A stretch of DNA of 64,000 nt from Iodobacter sp025352645 (GTDB lineage: Bacteria; Pseudomonadota; Gammaproteobacteria; Burkholderiales; Chitinibacteraceae), in contig NZ_JAWQUO010000011.1 in NCBI RefSeq assembly GCF_033446605.1, forward strand, positions 1 through 64,000, read 5' to 3'. Positions 25,376 to 34,304 of this stretch are shown here, piece after piece (the stretch's first letter is position 1; every line of letters starts with the position of its first letter). The notes beneath the pieces were generated by a model. It made no database searches. It was given only the letters and a program-made list of their open reading frames with translations, and was not told the origin of the DNA. A program made the position numbers and the translations under genes.

Positions 25376-26509
25376 TTAATAGCTATGTGTATCATTTTGC
25401 AGTCTTTCCACCGTGACTGGCCCGCGCATCACGCGATACACCCAAGCGGTGTACAACGTAATAATGGGCACAAAGATCACCACCACGCCCAGCATCACAC
25501 CCAAAGTTTTTTGGCTAGATACTGCATCCCAAACGGTTAAGCTAGAGCGCGCATCTAAAGTAGAAGGCAAAATAAAGGGGAATAAGGCAATCGCGGTGGT
25601 GCATAACACACCAATACTCGCCAAGCCACTCAGCAAAAAGGCGATCCGCTGCAAACGCCGCCAACTGGCTAATGCCGATAATAATGCAGCAACCACCCCA
25701 GTAATAGGCATGCTCCAAGCAAGCGGATATTGATTAAAATTGCTTAACCAAGCGCCATTCACGATGCTTACCGTTTTATCTAATGGATTTAAAATCCCCC
25801 CCACTTCTCCCATGTGATCGATATGCCAAGCATCTAGTTGCCCCACCCACACACCGCCAAGCGCAAATAACAAAGCCAAAATCAACCCCGCCATGATTGC
25901 CGCACGGATGGCACGTCCCTGTAGTTGATCTCTGGTTTTAACCGCCAGAAAGGTAGCACCATGCAATACCAACATAGCAATCGCGACCACACCCGCATAC
26001 AGCGAAAATGGATTGAGCAAATCATAGAAATGCCCTGCATAACTCACCCGTAAAGTGTCATCAAATTGGAAAGGCAAACCAATAAATAAATTGCCTATTG
26101 CCACTCCAAACACCAAGCTGGGCACAATACTGCCTACAAACAAGGCCCAATCCCAGCCATTACGCCAACGGGGATCAGCTAATTTGCTGCGGTAATCAAA
26201 ACCCACTGGGCGTAAAAACAAAGCAAACAGCACAAACATCAAGGCCACATACATCACGGAAAACGCCGCCGCATACAAGAGTGGCCAGGCTGCAAATAAA
26301 GCCGCCCCCACCGTAACCAGCCACACCTGATTGCCTTCCCAAGTGGGCCCTACTGAATTAATCACTAAGCGGCGTTCATCGTCAGTCTTGCCCACAAAGG
26401 GCAATAGAATCGCCACACCCAGATCAAAGCCACCGGTGAGGGTGAAGCCAATCAGAAGAAAAATCATCAGCCCCCACCAAATCAACTTTAAAACTTCATA
26501 GTCAAGCAT
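25376..26509 (-). CDS. cydB: Cytochrome bd quinol oxidase subunit II
   Basis: The 377-residue integral membrane protein has the conserved start LKLIWWGLMIFLLIGFTLTG and GGFDLGVAILLPFVG, followed by GPTWEGNQVWLV, all typical of CydB. With CydA it reduces O2 to water using quinol, with high oxygen affinity. It follows cydA by nine bases with an AAGGAA ribosome-binding site. Confidence 0.96.
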   Translation of the reverse strand: MLDYEVLKLIWWGLMIFLLIGFTLTGGFDLGVAILLPFVGKTDDERRLVINSVGPTWEGNQVWLVTVGAALFAAWPLLYAAAFSVMYVALMFVLFALFLRPVGFDYRSKLADPRWRNGWDWALFVGSIVPSLVFGVAIGNLFIGLPFQFDDTLRVSYAGHFYDLLNPFSLYAGVVAIAMLVLHGATFLAVKTRDQLQGRAIRAAIMAGLILALLFALGGVWVGQLDAWHIDHMGEVGGILNPLDKTVSIVNGAWLSNFNQYPLAWSMPITGVVAALLSALASWRRLQRIAFLLSGLASIGVLCTTAIALFPFILPSTLDARSSLTVWDAVSSQKTLGVMLGVVVIFVPIITLYTAWVYRVMRGPVTVERLQNDTHSY

Positions 26510-26518
26510 GATTTTTCC

Positions 26519-28078
26519 TTAAGCGTGCACAGCAGTTTGTTCACCAAAATAACGGCCCGTATGCAAGCTAGCAGGCCCAAGCCGGATATATTTCAGCATC
26601 AAATACATTTCAATCACAAACAAGCTGCAATACATCAAGCCCAAACCAATCATGCTGAAATGTAATTGCCCTGCACTCAGCGCCGATGCCGACATAAAGG
26701 TAGGCAGAATCCCTGAAATCGTCCAAGGCTGACGGCCATATTCGGCCACAAGCCACCCTGCCTCAATCGCAACCCAAGGCAGTGGAATCGACAGCACGGC
26801 AAGGCGCAATAGCCATCGTTGCGGCGCCAAATTACGGCGTGCCAAGAAATAAAACGACATACTAAAAATAAACAGAAACAGCATCCCTAGCCCCACCATA
26901 ATGCGGAAAGACCAAAAGATAGGCGCTACATTAGGAATGGTATCCGCAGCCGCTGCTTTAATTTGGGCAGGCGTTGCATCAACCACATTGCTGGTGTATT
27001 TCTTTAGCAATAAACCAAAACCTAAATCTGCCTTATGCGCTTCAAACAAATCATGCGCCGATTTATCCCCCGCTTTTAAACGCGTTAATGCACCATAGGC
27101 TTGGATACCACTGATAATTCTTTGCTCGTATTCTATTTTTAAGTCTTTAATGCCTGTGACTTTTTCAGTGGTTGAGCGGGTGGCAATTAAGCCCAGCGCA
27201 TAAGGAATACTCACCTCATAATCTGTACGCTCTTCTTTTTGATTAGGAATACCAAATAGCGTCAGCGGTGCAGGTGCTGGATGGGTATCCCATTGCCCTT
27301 CCATAGCGGCCAATTTTACTTTTTGCACTTCGCCCGTGGTGTAGCCAGATTCATCGCCTAAAACAATGACGGATAAAATGGAAGCAAGGCCAAAAGCCGA
27401 TGCAATAGCGAATGAGCGCAAGGCAAATCCAGTATCTCTGGCTTTTAATAAATACCAGCTCGAAACCCCCAGTACAAACATGGATGCCGCTACATAACCC
27501 GCCGCCACCGTGTGTACAAACTTAACTTGGGCGACTGGGTTAAAGAACACCTCGGCAAGGCTGACTAATTCCATACGCATAGTAATGTAATTAAATTCTG
27601 CACCGACTGGGTTTTGCATCCAGCCATTAGCAATCAGAATCCACATAGCTGATAAATTAGAGCCCAATGCCACTAAGAAAGTAATGCCTAAGTGCTGTAC
27701 CTTGGAAAGCCGATCCCAACCAAAAAAGAATAAACCCACAAAGGTAGATTCTAAAAAGAAGGCCATCATGCCTTCAATAGCAAGCGGCACACCAAAGATA
27801 TCGCCCACATAATGCGAGTAATAGGCCCAATTGGTGCCAAATTGAAATTCCAGCGTTAAACCTGTGGTCACACCCATGGCGAAGTTAATGCCAAATAACT
27901 TTCCCCAAAAACGCGTCATGTCTTTGTAAATGACTTTGCCCGTCATGACATAGGCGGCTTCACAGATCACTAAAATCCATGAAAGCCCCATGGTGAGCGG
28001 AACAAATAAAAAATGAAACATCGCGGTTAAACCAAATTGCATACGCGATAATTCCACCACTTCAGCAGCGGGAATCAT
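26519..28078 (-). CDS. cydA: Cytochrome bd quinol oxidase subunit I
   Basis: The 519-residue heme-bearing subunit starts VELSRMQFGLTAMFHFLFVP, in which the His near residue 17 is the heme ligand of the family. The quinol-site segment GWLVAEYGRQPW lies near residue 435. The Q-loop region (residues 245-330) is of E. coli-like size, with KLAAMEGQWDT at its start. It follows cydP by 42 bases. It likely serves respiration at low oxygen or under stress. Confidence 0.96.
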   Translation of the reverse strand: MIPAAEVVELSRMQFGLTAMFHFLFVPLTMGLSWILVICEAAYVMTGKVIYKDMTRFWGKLFGINFAMGVTTGLTLEFQFGTNWAYYSHYVGDIFGVPLAIEGMMAFFLESTFVGLFFFGWDRLSKVQHLGITFLVALGSNLSAMWILIANGWMQNPVGAEFNYITMRMELVSLAEVFFNPVAQVKFVHTVAAGYVAASMFVLGVSSWYLLKARDTGFALRSFAIASAFGLASILSVIVLGDESGYTTGEVQKVKLAAMEGQWDTHPAPAPLTLFGIPNQKEERTDYEVSIPYALGLIATRSTTEKVTGIKDLKIEYEQRIISGIQAYGALTRLKAGDKSAHDLFEAHKADLGFGLLLKKYTSNVVDATPAQIKAAAADTIPNVAPIFWSFRIMVGLGMLFLFIFSMSFYFLARRNLAPQRWLLRLAVLSIPLPWVAIEAGWLVAEYGRQPWTISGILPTFMSASALSAGQLHFSMIGLGLMYCSLFVIEMYLMLKYIRLGPASLHTGRYFGEQTAVHA

Positions 28079-28120
28079 AAAGACATCCTTTTAAGGGTTA
28101 ATTCTAAGCAGGGCTCAGCG

Positions 28121-28306
28121 TCACTTAGGCAATGGGCTGGATGCCGTACCCAAAAAGCGCTCGCTCATCATGGGCTGTGGCACCAACATATGTTTGGCGA
28201 CAGGCTCAGAGAAGAAGCATTTCCAGATGGCAAATAACAAGGCCATCTTTATCAGCAGCACCACGGTGATCTCCTGCCACAAAGGTAAACGCTTGTTGAT
28301 TCGCAT
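28121..28306 (-). CDS. cydP: Small putative cytochrome oxidase subunit, CydP-like
   Basis: The 61-residue protein has a single transmembrane helix at about residues 12-30 (EITVVLLIKMALLFAIWKCFF). The segment SEPVAKHMLVP after the helix is the pattern I recall for CydP, a small protein placed before cydA in betaproteobacteria. A GAGGAA ribosome-binding site precedes the ATG. The stop of gbsR lies three bases upstream, so the two are co-expressed. The role is inferred from position; no mechanism is established from sequence. Confidence 0.75.
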   Translation of the reverse strand: MRINKRLPLWQEITVVLLIKMALLFAIWKCFFSEPVAKHMLVPQPMMSERFLGTASSPLPK

Positions 28307-28309
28307 CTT

Positions 28310-28864
28310 TTATTCCTCTCGGTTGCCAGGGCGAAAATGCCCTGCGAAGCTCAATACTTTTTGCACTTTTGAACCTAAGCGCATTAGATTTTCTAGCGTT
28401 TCTGGGGATAAATGCTGCACTTCATCAAACCAGCCTGTGGCCAACTCAATCAACTCATGCATTTCACGCATACGCTTTTGTGCGTGCTTATCTTCATCCG
28501 AAGTAGCCTCATCCATCAGGGCATCACGTAGCAAGGTCAGTGTTGGCTCTATCTCGCGTTTACGTTTTTCTTCGACTAAAGACCTAAAGATCTCCCACAC
28601 GTCTTTTGGCGTTTCAAAGTAATCACGCCGATCGCCTGGTTTATGCACTAGTTTGCAGAGCTTCCACGACAGCAACTCCTTCATCCCCATACTGACATTC
28701 GAGCGGGAAAACCCGAGTTGCTCAGCAATTTCATCAGAATTTAAAGCCTTAGGCGAAATAAACAGCAACGCGTACATTTGCCCCACGGTGCGATTAACCC
28801 CCCAGCGGCTACCCATTTCGCCAAAATGCAGCACAAAACGCTCGTTGATTGGTGAGAGATTCAT
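28310..28864 (-). CDS. GbsR/MarR-family transcriptional regulator of the cyd operon
   Basis: The 184-residue protein belongs to COG1510. It has a winged helix with ALNSDEIAEQLGFSRSNVSMGMKEL near residues 40-70 and the GDRRDYFE wing, then a long helical C-terminal part. Some members respond to osmolytes, others to redox or drug signals. It is the first gene of gbsR-cydP-cydA-cydB-cydX. I chose the ATG at 28864 over a TTG at 28876, because the latter almost abuts the palindromic operator. The promoter layout suggests autoregulation and control of the oxidase genes. Confidence 0.85.
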   Translation of the reverse strand: MNLSPINERFVLHFGEMGSRWGVNRTVGQMYALLFISPKALNSDEIAEQLGFSRSNVSMGMKELLSWKLCKLVHKPGDRRDYFETPKDVWEIFRSLVEEKRKREIEPTLTLLRDALMDEATSDEDKHAQKRMREMHELIELATGWFDEVQHLSPETLENLMRLGSKVQKVLSFAGHFRPGNREE

Positions 28865-28877
28865 GGATTGTTCCAAT

Positions 28878-28923
28878 TTTCAGTAATTACTGAAATTATA
28901 ATAAATTCTTTGATTTGAAGCAA
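28878..28923 (-). promoter_or_regulatory. Sigma-70 promoter with an 18-bp palindromic operator, gbsR-cyd operon
   Basis: On the minus strand TTGCTT (28923-28918), a 17-base spacer and TATAAT (28900-28895) form a strong promoter. TTTCAGTAATTACTGAAA at 28878-28895 is a perfect 18-bp palindrome touching the -10 box and covering the expected start site. This is ideal for repression by the GbsR protein encoded just downstream. A weak FNR-like sequence (TTGAT-N4-AGCAA, plus strand 28910-28923) overlaps the -35 box. Confidence 0.75.
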
Positions 28924-29041
28924 TGCAAACCTAACTTGGCCGAGGTATGCCGCGCGGGTTTCATACTTGACAGCAGCAGAGATATTCTTGATTTGGGCGC
29001 AGCAAGCCCCCATGATTACGCCTTATTTGGGGGTATACAAA

Positions 29042-29554
29042 ATGCAAAGCCGTATCGAAGAGTTATTAGAAAAGGTGATTTTTCAGAGCAGGTGGCTACT
29101 TGTGCCTTTTTATTTGGCACTGATCTTGGGGCTGGTTGCGCTGTTTGCCAAAATGCTCAAAGAGCTCTTTGGCATGTTCAACACGCTAATCACGGGGGAC
29201 GGCAATTTAATTATTGCCATTTTAGGTATGGTGGATGTGACTTTAGTCGCCAATCTTTTGTTGATTGTGATTTTTAGTGGCTATGAAAATTTTATTTCTA
29301 AGCTCGATATCGCTCACCAATCTGTCGACAAACCCTCTTGGATGGGCAAGGTGAGTTATGCAGATTTAAAACTAAAGTTAATTGGCTCAATTGTGGCGAT
29401 TTCTGCCATTGATTTGCTCAAGGCCTTTATGAATATCAAATCTACAGACCATACCGAGCTGGCATGGCTGATTGGTATACATCTGACTTTTGTTGTATCA
29501 GGCGTGTTGTTTGCTGTGATGGATAGAATTGCAGCGGGAAGCCCAAAGCACTAA
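29042..29554 (+). CDS. UPF0114 (YqhA-like) membrane protein
   Basis: The 170-residue inner-membrane protein has four hydrophobic segments. It begins MQSRIEELLEKVIFQSRWLL and contains FISKLDIAHQSVDKPSWMGKV, both conserved in UPF0114. The function of the family is unknown. The chosen ATG has a GGGGGT site 7 bases upstream; 25 extra in-frame codons upstream do not resemble the family. It is divergent from the cyd operon and followed by a strong terminator. Confidence 0.85.
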   Translation: MQSRIEELLEKVIFQSRWLLVPFYLALILGLVALFAKMLKELFGMFNTLITGDGNLIIAILGMVDVTLVANLLLIVIFSGYENFISKLDIAHQSVDKPSWMGKVSYADLKLKLIGSIVAISAIDLLKAFMNIKSTDHTELAWLIGIHLTFVVSGVLFAVMDRIAAGSPKH

Positions 29555-29556
29555 AA

Positions 29557-29600
29557 AAGAGCTTGGCTTAAATGCGTTAAAATAAGCCGAGCTCTTCTTT
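29557..29600 (+). terminator. Intrinsic terminator after the UPF0114 gene
   Basis: AAGAGCTTGGCTTA pairs with TAAGCCGAGCTCTT with one mismatch (13 of 14), followed by CTTTA. A T-run follows on either strand, so it may also stop fliJ readthrough from the other side. Confidence 0.8.
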
Positions 29601-29756
29601 ATTATATAAAAATAACAATAGAATTGATTAAAAATTAAGCGGACTATTTTTATCTATATAAATCAGCCATCTAATTGACTTATCCACATCTTATCCTTAG
29701 TTTGGTTCAGCTTATGGGTGGATAAGCGGCATGCCAAATAAATACCACAGACTAAA

Positions 29757-30188
29757 TTAACGTGGCCTTGGCCGCGTATTAAACTCATCGTTTATGCGCT
29801 GTTCATTACGTAATTCTTTTTGCATTTCGACGCTTAAATGGCGCTTTTTTAAAGCCTCAAAGGCTTTTACTTTTTTTTCACATTCAAGCCATGCATCCCG
29901 CTGGCTTTCATAGATCGCCAATAGACGATTAATATCTTGCTGCTGTGATAATGCCACATCATCGAGCTTGGCTAAAAACAATTGAAAATCACGCCACTGC
30001 GAAATGCCCATACCGCCTTGGCCGTTATTTAACAATTTTGCTCGGTATTCAACCCGATATTGATCGATTTGATCCAGCTTACCTTGAGCACTCAACCAAA
30101 GCGCCTGCGAAGCTTGCATCCGCCGTGCCGCATCTTCACGGGCATCCATTGCCAGCTCTAATAAAAAAGCAAACCGAAACTGGGCCAC
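29757..30188 (-). CDS. fliJ: Flagellar export chaperone FliJ
   Basis: The 143-residue protein is almost wholly helical with coiled-coil character. It begins FRFAFLLELAMDAREDAA and ends with a basic RPRPR tail, as FliJ proteins do. FliJ couples the FliI ATPase to the FlhA export gate. It is the last gene of fliE-fliF-fliG-fliH-fliI-fliJ, 20 bases after fliI. Confidence 0.85.
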   Translation of the reverse strand: MAQFRFAFLLELAMDAREDAARRMQASQALWLSAQGKLDQIDQYRVEYRAKLLNNGQGGMGISQWRDFQLFLAKLDDVALSQQQDINRLLAIYESQRDAWLECEKKVKAFEALKKRHLSVEMQKELRNEQRINDEFNTRPRPR

Positions 30189-30208
30189 GTTTACAACTCC
30201 TGCTTAAT

Positions 30209-31606
30209 TCACATTAATAACTGTGAAAGCTTCATTCTAGCCCCATCATAGCGCTCGCACTCGCTAATTCCCTGCTGTAGAAATGCCTCAAAACTAGGAT
30301 TACGCCGAATAGCTTCATCCAAAACAGAATCAGTGCCTGGCACATAAGCCCCTACGCTAATCAAATCACGGCTGCGCTGATAGCGGGAATAGAGATACTT
30401 AAAGCGCCGCACTACGGCAAATTCTTCTGGGGAAATAATGTCGTTCATCACGCGGCTAATCGATGCTTCAATATCAATAGCAGGGTAATGCCCTGCTTCG
30501 GCCAACTGGCGGCTGAGCACAAAGTGACCATCTAAAATTGCCCGCGCATTATCGGCGATTGGGTCCTGCTGATCATCCCCTTCGGACAACACGGTATAGA
30601 AGGCGGTAATCGAGCCGCCGCCTTCTTCAGCATTGCCTGCCCGTTCTACCAATTGAGGCAAGCGCGCAAATACCGAAGCCGGATAGCCTTTGGTGGCCGG
30701 TGGCTCGCCCACCGCTAGGGCAATCTCACGCTGCGCCATGGCGTAACGCGTGAGCGAATCCATAATCAGCAAGACGTGTTTGCCTTGGTTTCTAAAATAT
30801 TCGGCAATTGATGTGGCGTAAGCTGCACCATATAAACGCAGCAAGGGCGGCGTATCGGCGGGAGCAGCCACCACCACCGAGCGCTTTAAGCCCTCGTCCC
30901 CCAAAATATTCTCAATAAAATCTTTTACCTCGCGGCCACGCTCGCCAATCAAGCCCACTACCACCACGTCGGCGGTGGTATAGCGCGCCATCATGCCAAG
31001 CAGCACCGATTTACCCACACCCGAGCCAGCAAATAAGCCCAAACGCTGGCCACGCCCAACTGTGAGCATGGCATTAATCGCCCGCACACCCACATCCATC
31101 ACATGCCGCACCGGCTCTCGTGTCATTGGGTTATAGGGACGAGCAAAGAGTGGCATATAGTCATCGTGCTCAATGCGCCCCTTACCATCCAGCGGCCTGC
31201 CTAGGCCGTCTAAAACTCGCCCAAGCAAGCCCCAGCCTACGGGCATTTGCCGACCGTGATCTTCTAAACGCCGCTGTGGTGGCCTTGGGTGACCATAATC
31301 TGGCACCCATGCTTCAATGTCTTCATGCGGCACAACTTGCGCACCCGGCTCTATGCCATAAATCTCAGCGATAGGCATCAAAAACAGCCTCTCTTCATGA
31401 AAACCCACCACCACCGCCTCTACCGATGCACCGCTTGGTGTCATGACATCGCAAGATGCACCAATGGCAAGGCGTAAACCCACGGCTTCTAAAACCAAAC
31501 CCGATACCCGCACTAAGCGGCCACGCGGCAGCCATGGCCGCATCCAGCGTACCGCGTCTTTGCAATCAGCCAGATATTGGCTACAACCTTGCAATGCCTC
31601 AGTCAT
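30209..31606 (-). CDS. fliI: Flagellum-specific export ATPase
   Basis: The 465-residue F1-beta-like ATPase energises type III flagellar export. It has Walker A GLFAGSGVGKSVLLGMMAR near residue 165, VVVGLIGERGREVKDF, and Walker B HVLLIMDSLTRYAMAQRE. The start overlaps the end of fliH by eight bases; 30 more in-frame codons upstream lie within fliH and are not FliI-like. Confidence 0.94.
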   Translation of the reverse strand: MTEALQGCSQYLADCKDAVRWMRPWLPRGRLVRVSGLVLEAVGLRLAIGASCDVMTPSGASVEAVVVGFHEERLFLMPIAEIYGIEPGAQVVPHEDIEAWVPDYGHPRPPQRRLEDHGRQMPVGWGLLGRVLDGLGRPLDGKGRIEHDDYMPLFARPYNPMTREPVRHVMDVGVRAINAMLTVGRGQRLGLFAGSGVGKSVLLGMMARYTTADVVVVGLIGERGREVKDFIENILGDEGLKRSVVVAAPADTPPLLRLYGAAYATSIAEYFRNQGKHVLLIMDSLTRYAMAQREIALAVGEPPATKGYPASVFARLPQLVERAGNAEEGGGSITAFYTVLSEGDDQQDPIADNARAILDGHFVLSRQLAEAGHYPAIDIEASISRVMNDIISPEEFAVVRRFKYLYSRYQRSRDLISVGAYVPGTDSVLDEAIRRNPSFEAFLQQGISECERYDGARMKLSQLLM

Positions 31607-32879
31607 GCTTATCTGCTTCAACAGTGGGTTCAAAGTCTTGAACAGGAGTAGGCTCGATCTCAGCGTCAGTAGATAGCGCTGGCTCAGCCTGTGCAATATT
31701 AAGCGGCGGAGTTACCCCTTCATCAAGCTCTGGTTCGACATCTGGCGATTCAAGCGATGTAGGCTCCACCTTTTTATCAAGCTCTAGCTCAACATCAGGC
31801 GATTCAAGCGGCGACGGCGCTAGCTTTTTATCAAGCTCTGGCTCAATATCTGGCGACTCAAGCAACGTAGGCTCCACCTTTTTATCAAGCTCTAGCTCAA
31901 TATCAGGCGACTCAAGCGACGACGGCTCCACCTTTTTATCCAGCTCTGGCTCGACATCTGGCGATTCAAGCGGCGACGGCTCCACCTTTTTATCCAGCTC
32001 TGGCTCGACATCTGGCGATTCAAGCGGCGACGGCGCTACTTTTTCATCAAGCTCTGGTTCAACATCTGGCAGATTAAGCGGCGTAGGCTCTGCTACTTTA
32101 TCCAATGGAGCGATCTCAGTAGAGGCTTCAGGCGCATTCCAAACCAGATCAGGACGTCCGTCTCGGCCTAAAACCCGCAATATATTTTGCCAGCGTACTG
32201 GCAAAGATAAATCAACCGCAGAATCTGGAGTTTCAATTCGGCAGCCACCCGATTGCATATGCACATCAGCGAGGAATCGCCAAGTATCACTCGGCATTTC
32301 ACCGCCCAACATGGCAGAGATGGCGGTTAAGTCTTCAGGATTTAAAAACACCCGCGATGGGGATCGTGCTGCAGGCATACTGGCTAAGGCTTCACGCACA
32401 ATGGGCAAAAGCCGTTCTGGTGAATCATTTAACTCTTCCCGCACCATTTGCCGTGCAATCACAACAGCCAAATCCAGCACTTCATTGGCAAGTACCGCTT
32501 CTGCTTTTTGCAAGGTGGATTCAACGCTAGCTAGCACGGCACGTAGTCGATTCGCTTCGTCTTCTGCCACTAAGCGCCCCGCCTCTAAGCCAGCTTCAAA
32601 ACCTTCGCTTTGCGCTTGCTGTGAAATAGCCTCAATTTCTTCTGCAGTTGGATAAGGCATATCAGAGGCGGCAGGCTCCTCCGCCTCAGCGGGCGACTCT
32701 AATGCTTGCTCTGCTTCCGCCTCAAGGTTGGCTTCAGCTTCCTCAAGGGAAATAGCATCTTCCAAGACTACTTCGGCTAACTCTGCAGCCACTTCTGCCT
32801 CTGCTTCATTAAGCGAGGCTAATTCCCATTTTTCCCAAGCACTTAATTGCTCGCGTGGAATCACGCGTGGATTACTCAT
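31599..32879 (-). CDS. fliH: Flagellar assembly protein FliH with a repetitive acidic C-terminal extension
   Basis: The 426-residue product is much longer than usual FliH (about 230-260). Residues 1-70 are Glu/Ala-rich. Residues 75-245 match FliH: QSEGFEAGLEAGRL, VLDLAVVIARQMVREEL, an IETPDSAVDLSL-type segment and the WQNILRVLG end. Residues 259-386 are about seven 18-residue repeats of the type LESPDVEPELDKKVEPSP. FliH binds FliI and FliN and regulates the ATPase. The repeats are in frame and end shortly before the overlapping fliI start. Their role is unknown; they make a long charged tail exactly where FliH contacts FliI. Confidence 0.88.
   Translation of the reverse strand: MSNPRVIPREQLSAWEKWELASLNEAEAEVAAELAEVVLEDAISLEEAEANLEAEAEQALESPAEAEEPAASDMPYPTAEEIEAISQQAQSEGFEAGLEAGRLVAEDEANRLRAVLASVESTLQKAEAVLANEVLDLAVVIARQMVREELNDSPERLLPIVREALASMPAARSPSRVFLNPEDLTAISAMLGGEMPSDTWRFLADVHMQSGGCRIETPDSAVDLSLPVRWQNILRVLGRDGRPDLVWNAPEASTEIAPLDKVAEPTPLNLPDVEPELDEKVAPSPLESPDVEPELDKKVEPSPLESPDVEPELDKKVEPSSLESPDIELELDKKVEPTLLESPDIEPELDKKLAPSPLESPDVELELDKKVEPTSLESPDVEPELDEGVTPPLNIAQAEPALSTDAEIEPTPVQDFEPTVEADKHD
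31721..32104. repeat. 54-bp tandem repeat inside fliH, about seven copies
   Basis: Units such as TCCACCTTTTTATCCAGCTC... recur every 54 bases, and two adjacent copies (about 31931-32038) are almost identical. Since 54 is divisible by three, copy-number change keeps the reading frame. The unit encodes 18 residues rich in Glu, Pro and Asp. Confidence 0.9.
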
Positions 32880-32896
32880 TAGAGTGTCTCGAAAAG

Positions 32897-33037
32897 CCTG
32901 TATTTCTAAATAAGAAAAGGCACGATTGAAAAAACACGACGCTGCATCTATTTACCTGATGATGGCTTTTGCTCAAACAAAGCCACATATTGCATGTAGG
33001 CCAATATGCTGTAGGGGCGCTGCAAGCAGCGCCCCTA
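32897..33037. repeat. Repeat arm and perfect 12-bp-stem hairpin, fliG-fliH gap
   Basis: 32897-32945 resembles one arm of the sucC-sucD element (TTCTAAA, AAGGC-CGATT, GACGC). TAGGGGCGCTGC/GCAGCGCCCCTA at 33012-33037 is a perfect stem with an AA loop. Both lie in the 225-bp gap that breaks the otherwise compact fli operon. Confidence 0.7.
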
Positions 33038-33104
33038 AGGCTTATATCCCTTAATGTCGATAATCTCAGGTAAACGACAAAAAATGGATTTTTCAAAACA
33101 TTCA

Positions 33105-34112
33105 TTACTCAACCAGCCCTTCATCACCCTTACCACCCAAGACAATCTGACCTTCATCGGCCAAACGTCGAACAATTTTAAGGATTTCTTTTTGTTCCGC
33201 TTCCACTTCAGACAATTTAACGGGGCCACGCGCTTCTAGATCATCACGCAGCATTTCTGCAGCGCGGGAAGACATATTTTTAAAGATTTTTTCTTTAAGC
33301 GCTTGGCTGGTGCCTTTAAGCGAGATAACCAAGGAATCGGATTGAATTTCTCGCATCAATAACTGAATACCTCGATCATCAATATCGAGAATATTATCGA
33401 AGGTAAACATCTTGTCTTGAATTTTTTGCGCCAGCTCAGGATCGTAATCACGCACACTGGCAATTGCCGATGCCTCGACCACACCGCCCATAAAGTTGAG
33501 GATATCGGCGGTCATTTGTACACCACCCATAGCGCTCTTTTTCACTTTATCGGAGCCGGACATCAATTGCGTCAGAACATCATTCAGCTCTTTTAAGGCC
33601 ACCGGCTGCACGCCTTCTAAGGTAGCAATCCGCAGCAATACATCATTACGCTGCCGCTCTACAAAACAGCTCAAGATTTCAGAAGACTGATCGGATTCTA
33701 AATGCACCAAGATGGTGGCAATAATTTGCGGGTGCTCATTTTTAATCAGCTCTGCAACCGCAGATGAATCCATCCATTTTAAAGATTCAATACCGTTATT
33801 ATCATTACCCTGCAAGATACGATCGAGCAAATTAGCAGCTTTGTCCGTGCCTAAAGCTTTGGTTAATACCGAGCGAATGTATTCATCCGCCGCACCCAAA
33901 TTAGCTCGATTCTGTGTTGAGGCAACAAACTCGGCAACCACGAGATCCACCTCTTCGCGCTTTACCCCATCCATCCCTGCGATCGCAAAGCCTAGCTTTT
34001 GTACTTCTTTGGGGCCCAAGAACTTAAACACCTCAACGGCCACATCTTCGCCCAAAGTCATTAGTAAAAGGGCGCTATTGCGCACCCCCTCGTCCTTTAA
34101 ATCAGCAGCCAT
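33105..34112 (-). CDS. fliG: Flagellar motor switch protein FliG
   Basis: The 335-residue protein of the C-ring rotor binds FliF at its N-terminus and contacts the stator with its C-terminal domain. Diagnostic segments are RNSALLLMTLGEDVA, NEHPQIIATILVHL (EHPQ motif, near residue 127), MFTFDNILDIDDRGIQ and the charged stator helix SSRAAEMLRDDLEARGPVKL. The length is normal. An AGGAGT site precedes the start. Confidence 0.96.
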   Translation of the reverse strand: MAADLKDEGVRNSALLLMTLGEDVAVEVFKFLGPKEVQKLGFAIAGMDGVKREEVDLVVAEFVASTQNRANLGAADEYIRSVLTKALGTDKAANLLDRILQGNDNNGIESLKWMDSSAVAELIKNEHPQIIATILVHLESDQSSEILSCFVERQRNDVLLRIATLEGVQPVALKELNDVLTQLMSGSDKVKKSAMGGVQMTADILNFMGGVVEASAIASVRDYDPELAQKIQDKMFTFDNILDIDDRGIQLLMREIQSDSLVISLKGTSQALKEKIFKNMSSRAAEMLRDDLEARGPVKLSEVEAEQKEILKIVRRLADEGQIVLGGKGDEGLVE

Positions 34113-34272
34113 GGTTTACTCCTCAAGGCTTTAAACATCTCATTGCAGCATCTTTTTATAATTTCCTGCCGCATCTCAATGCTGAGGTCTGTGAATTTAC
34201 AGCTTGATTCTAAATATATGGAGCCCAACGCTCTTACTATGGTGTTGAGCTTGCTTATGCACGGCAGCTTAA

Positions 34273-34286
34273 AAAGTGGCCACTTT
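34273..34286. promoter_or_regulatory. 14-bp perfect palindrome in the fliF-fliG gap
   Basis: AAAGTGGCCACTTT lies 19 bases after fliF in a 192-bp gap with no gene. It could be a protein-binding site or part of a processing hairpin. No promoter was recognised with it. Confidence 0.3.
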
Positions 34287-34304
34287 ACTATTAAATAGAG
34301 TTAC

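Noticed and set aside
28910..28923. FNR-like site TTGAT-N4-AGCAA upstream of the cyd operon
   Set aside because: One half-site mismatches and it overlaps the -35 box, where FNR would not activate. Kept only as a note with the promoter.
29680..29688. TTATCCACA, a perfect DnaA box, with another (TGTGGATAA) at 62797-62805, as a replication origin signal
   Set aside because: Each is single, with no cluster, no dnaA or dnaN nearby and no AT-rich unwinding region linked to it.
31721..32104. Regularly spaced repeats as a CRISPR array
   Set aside because: Repeats are contiguous without unique spacers and lie in frame inside fliH.
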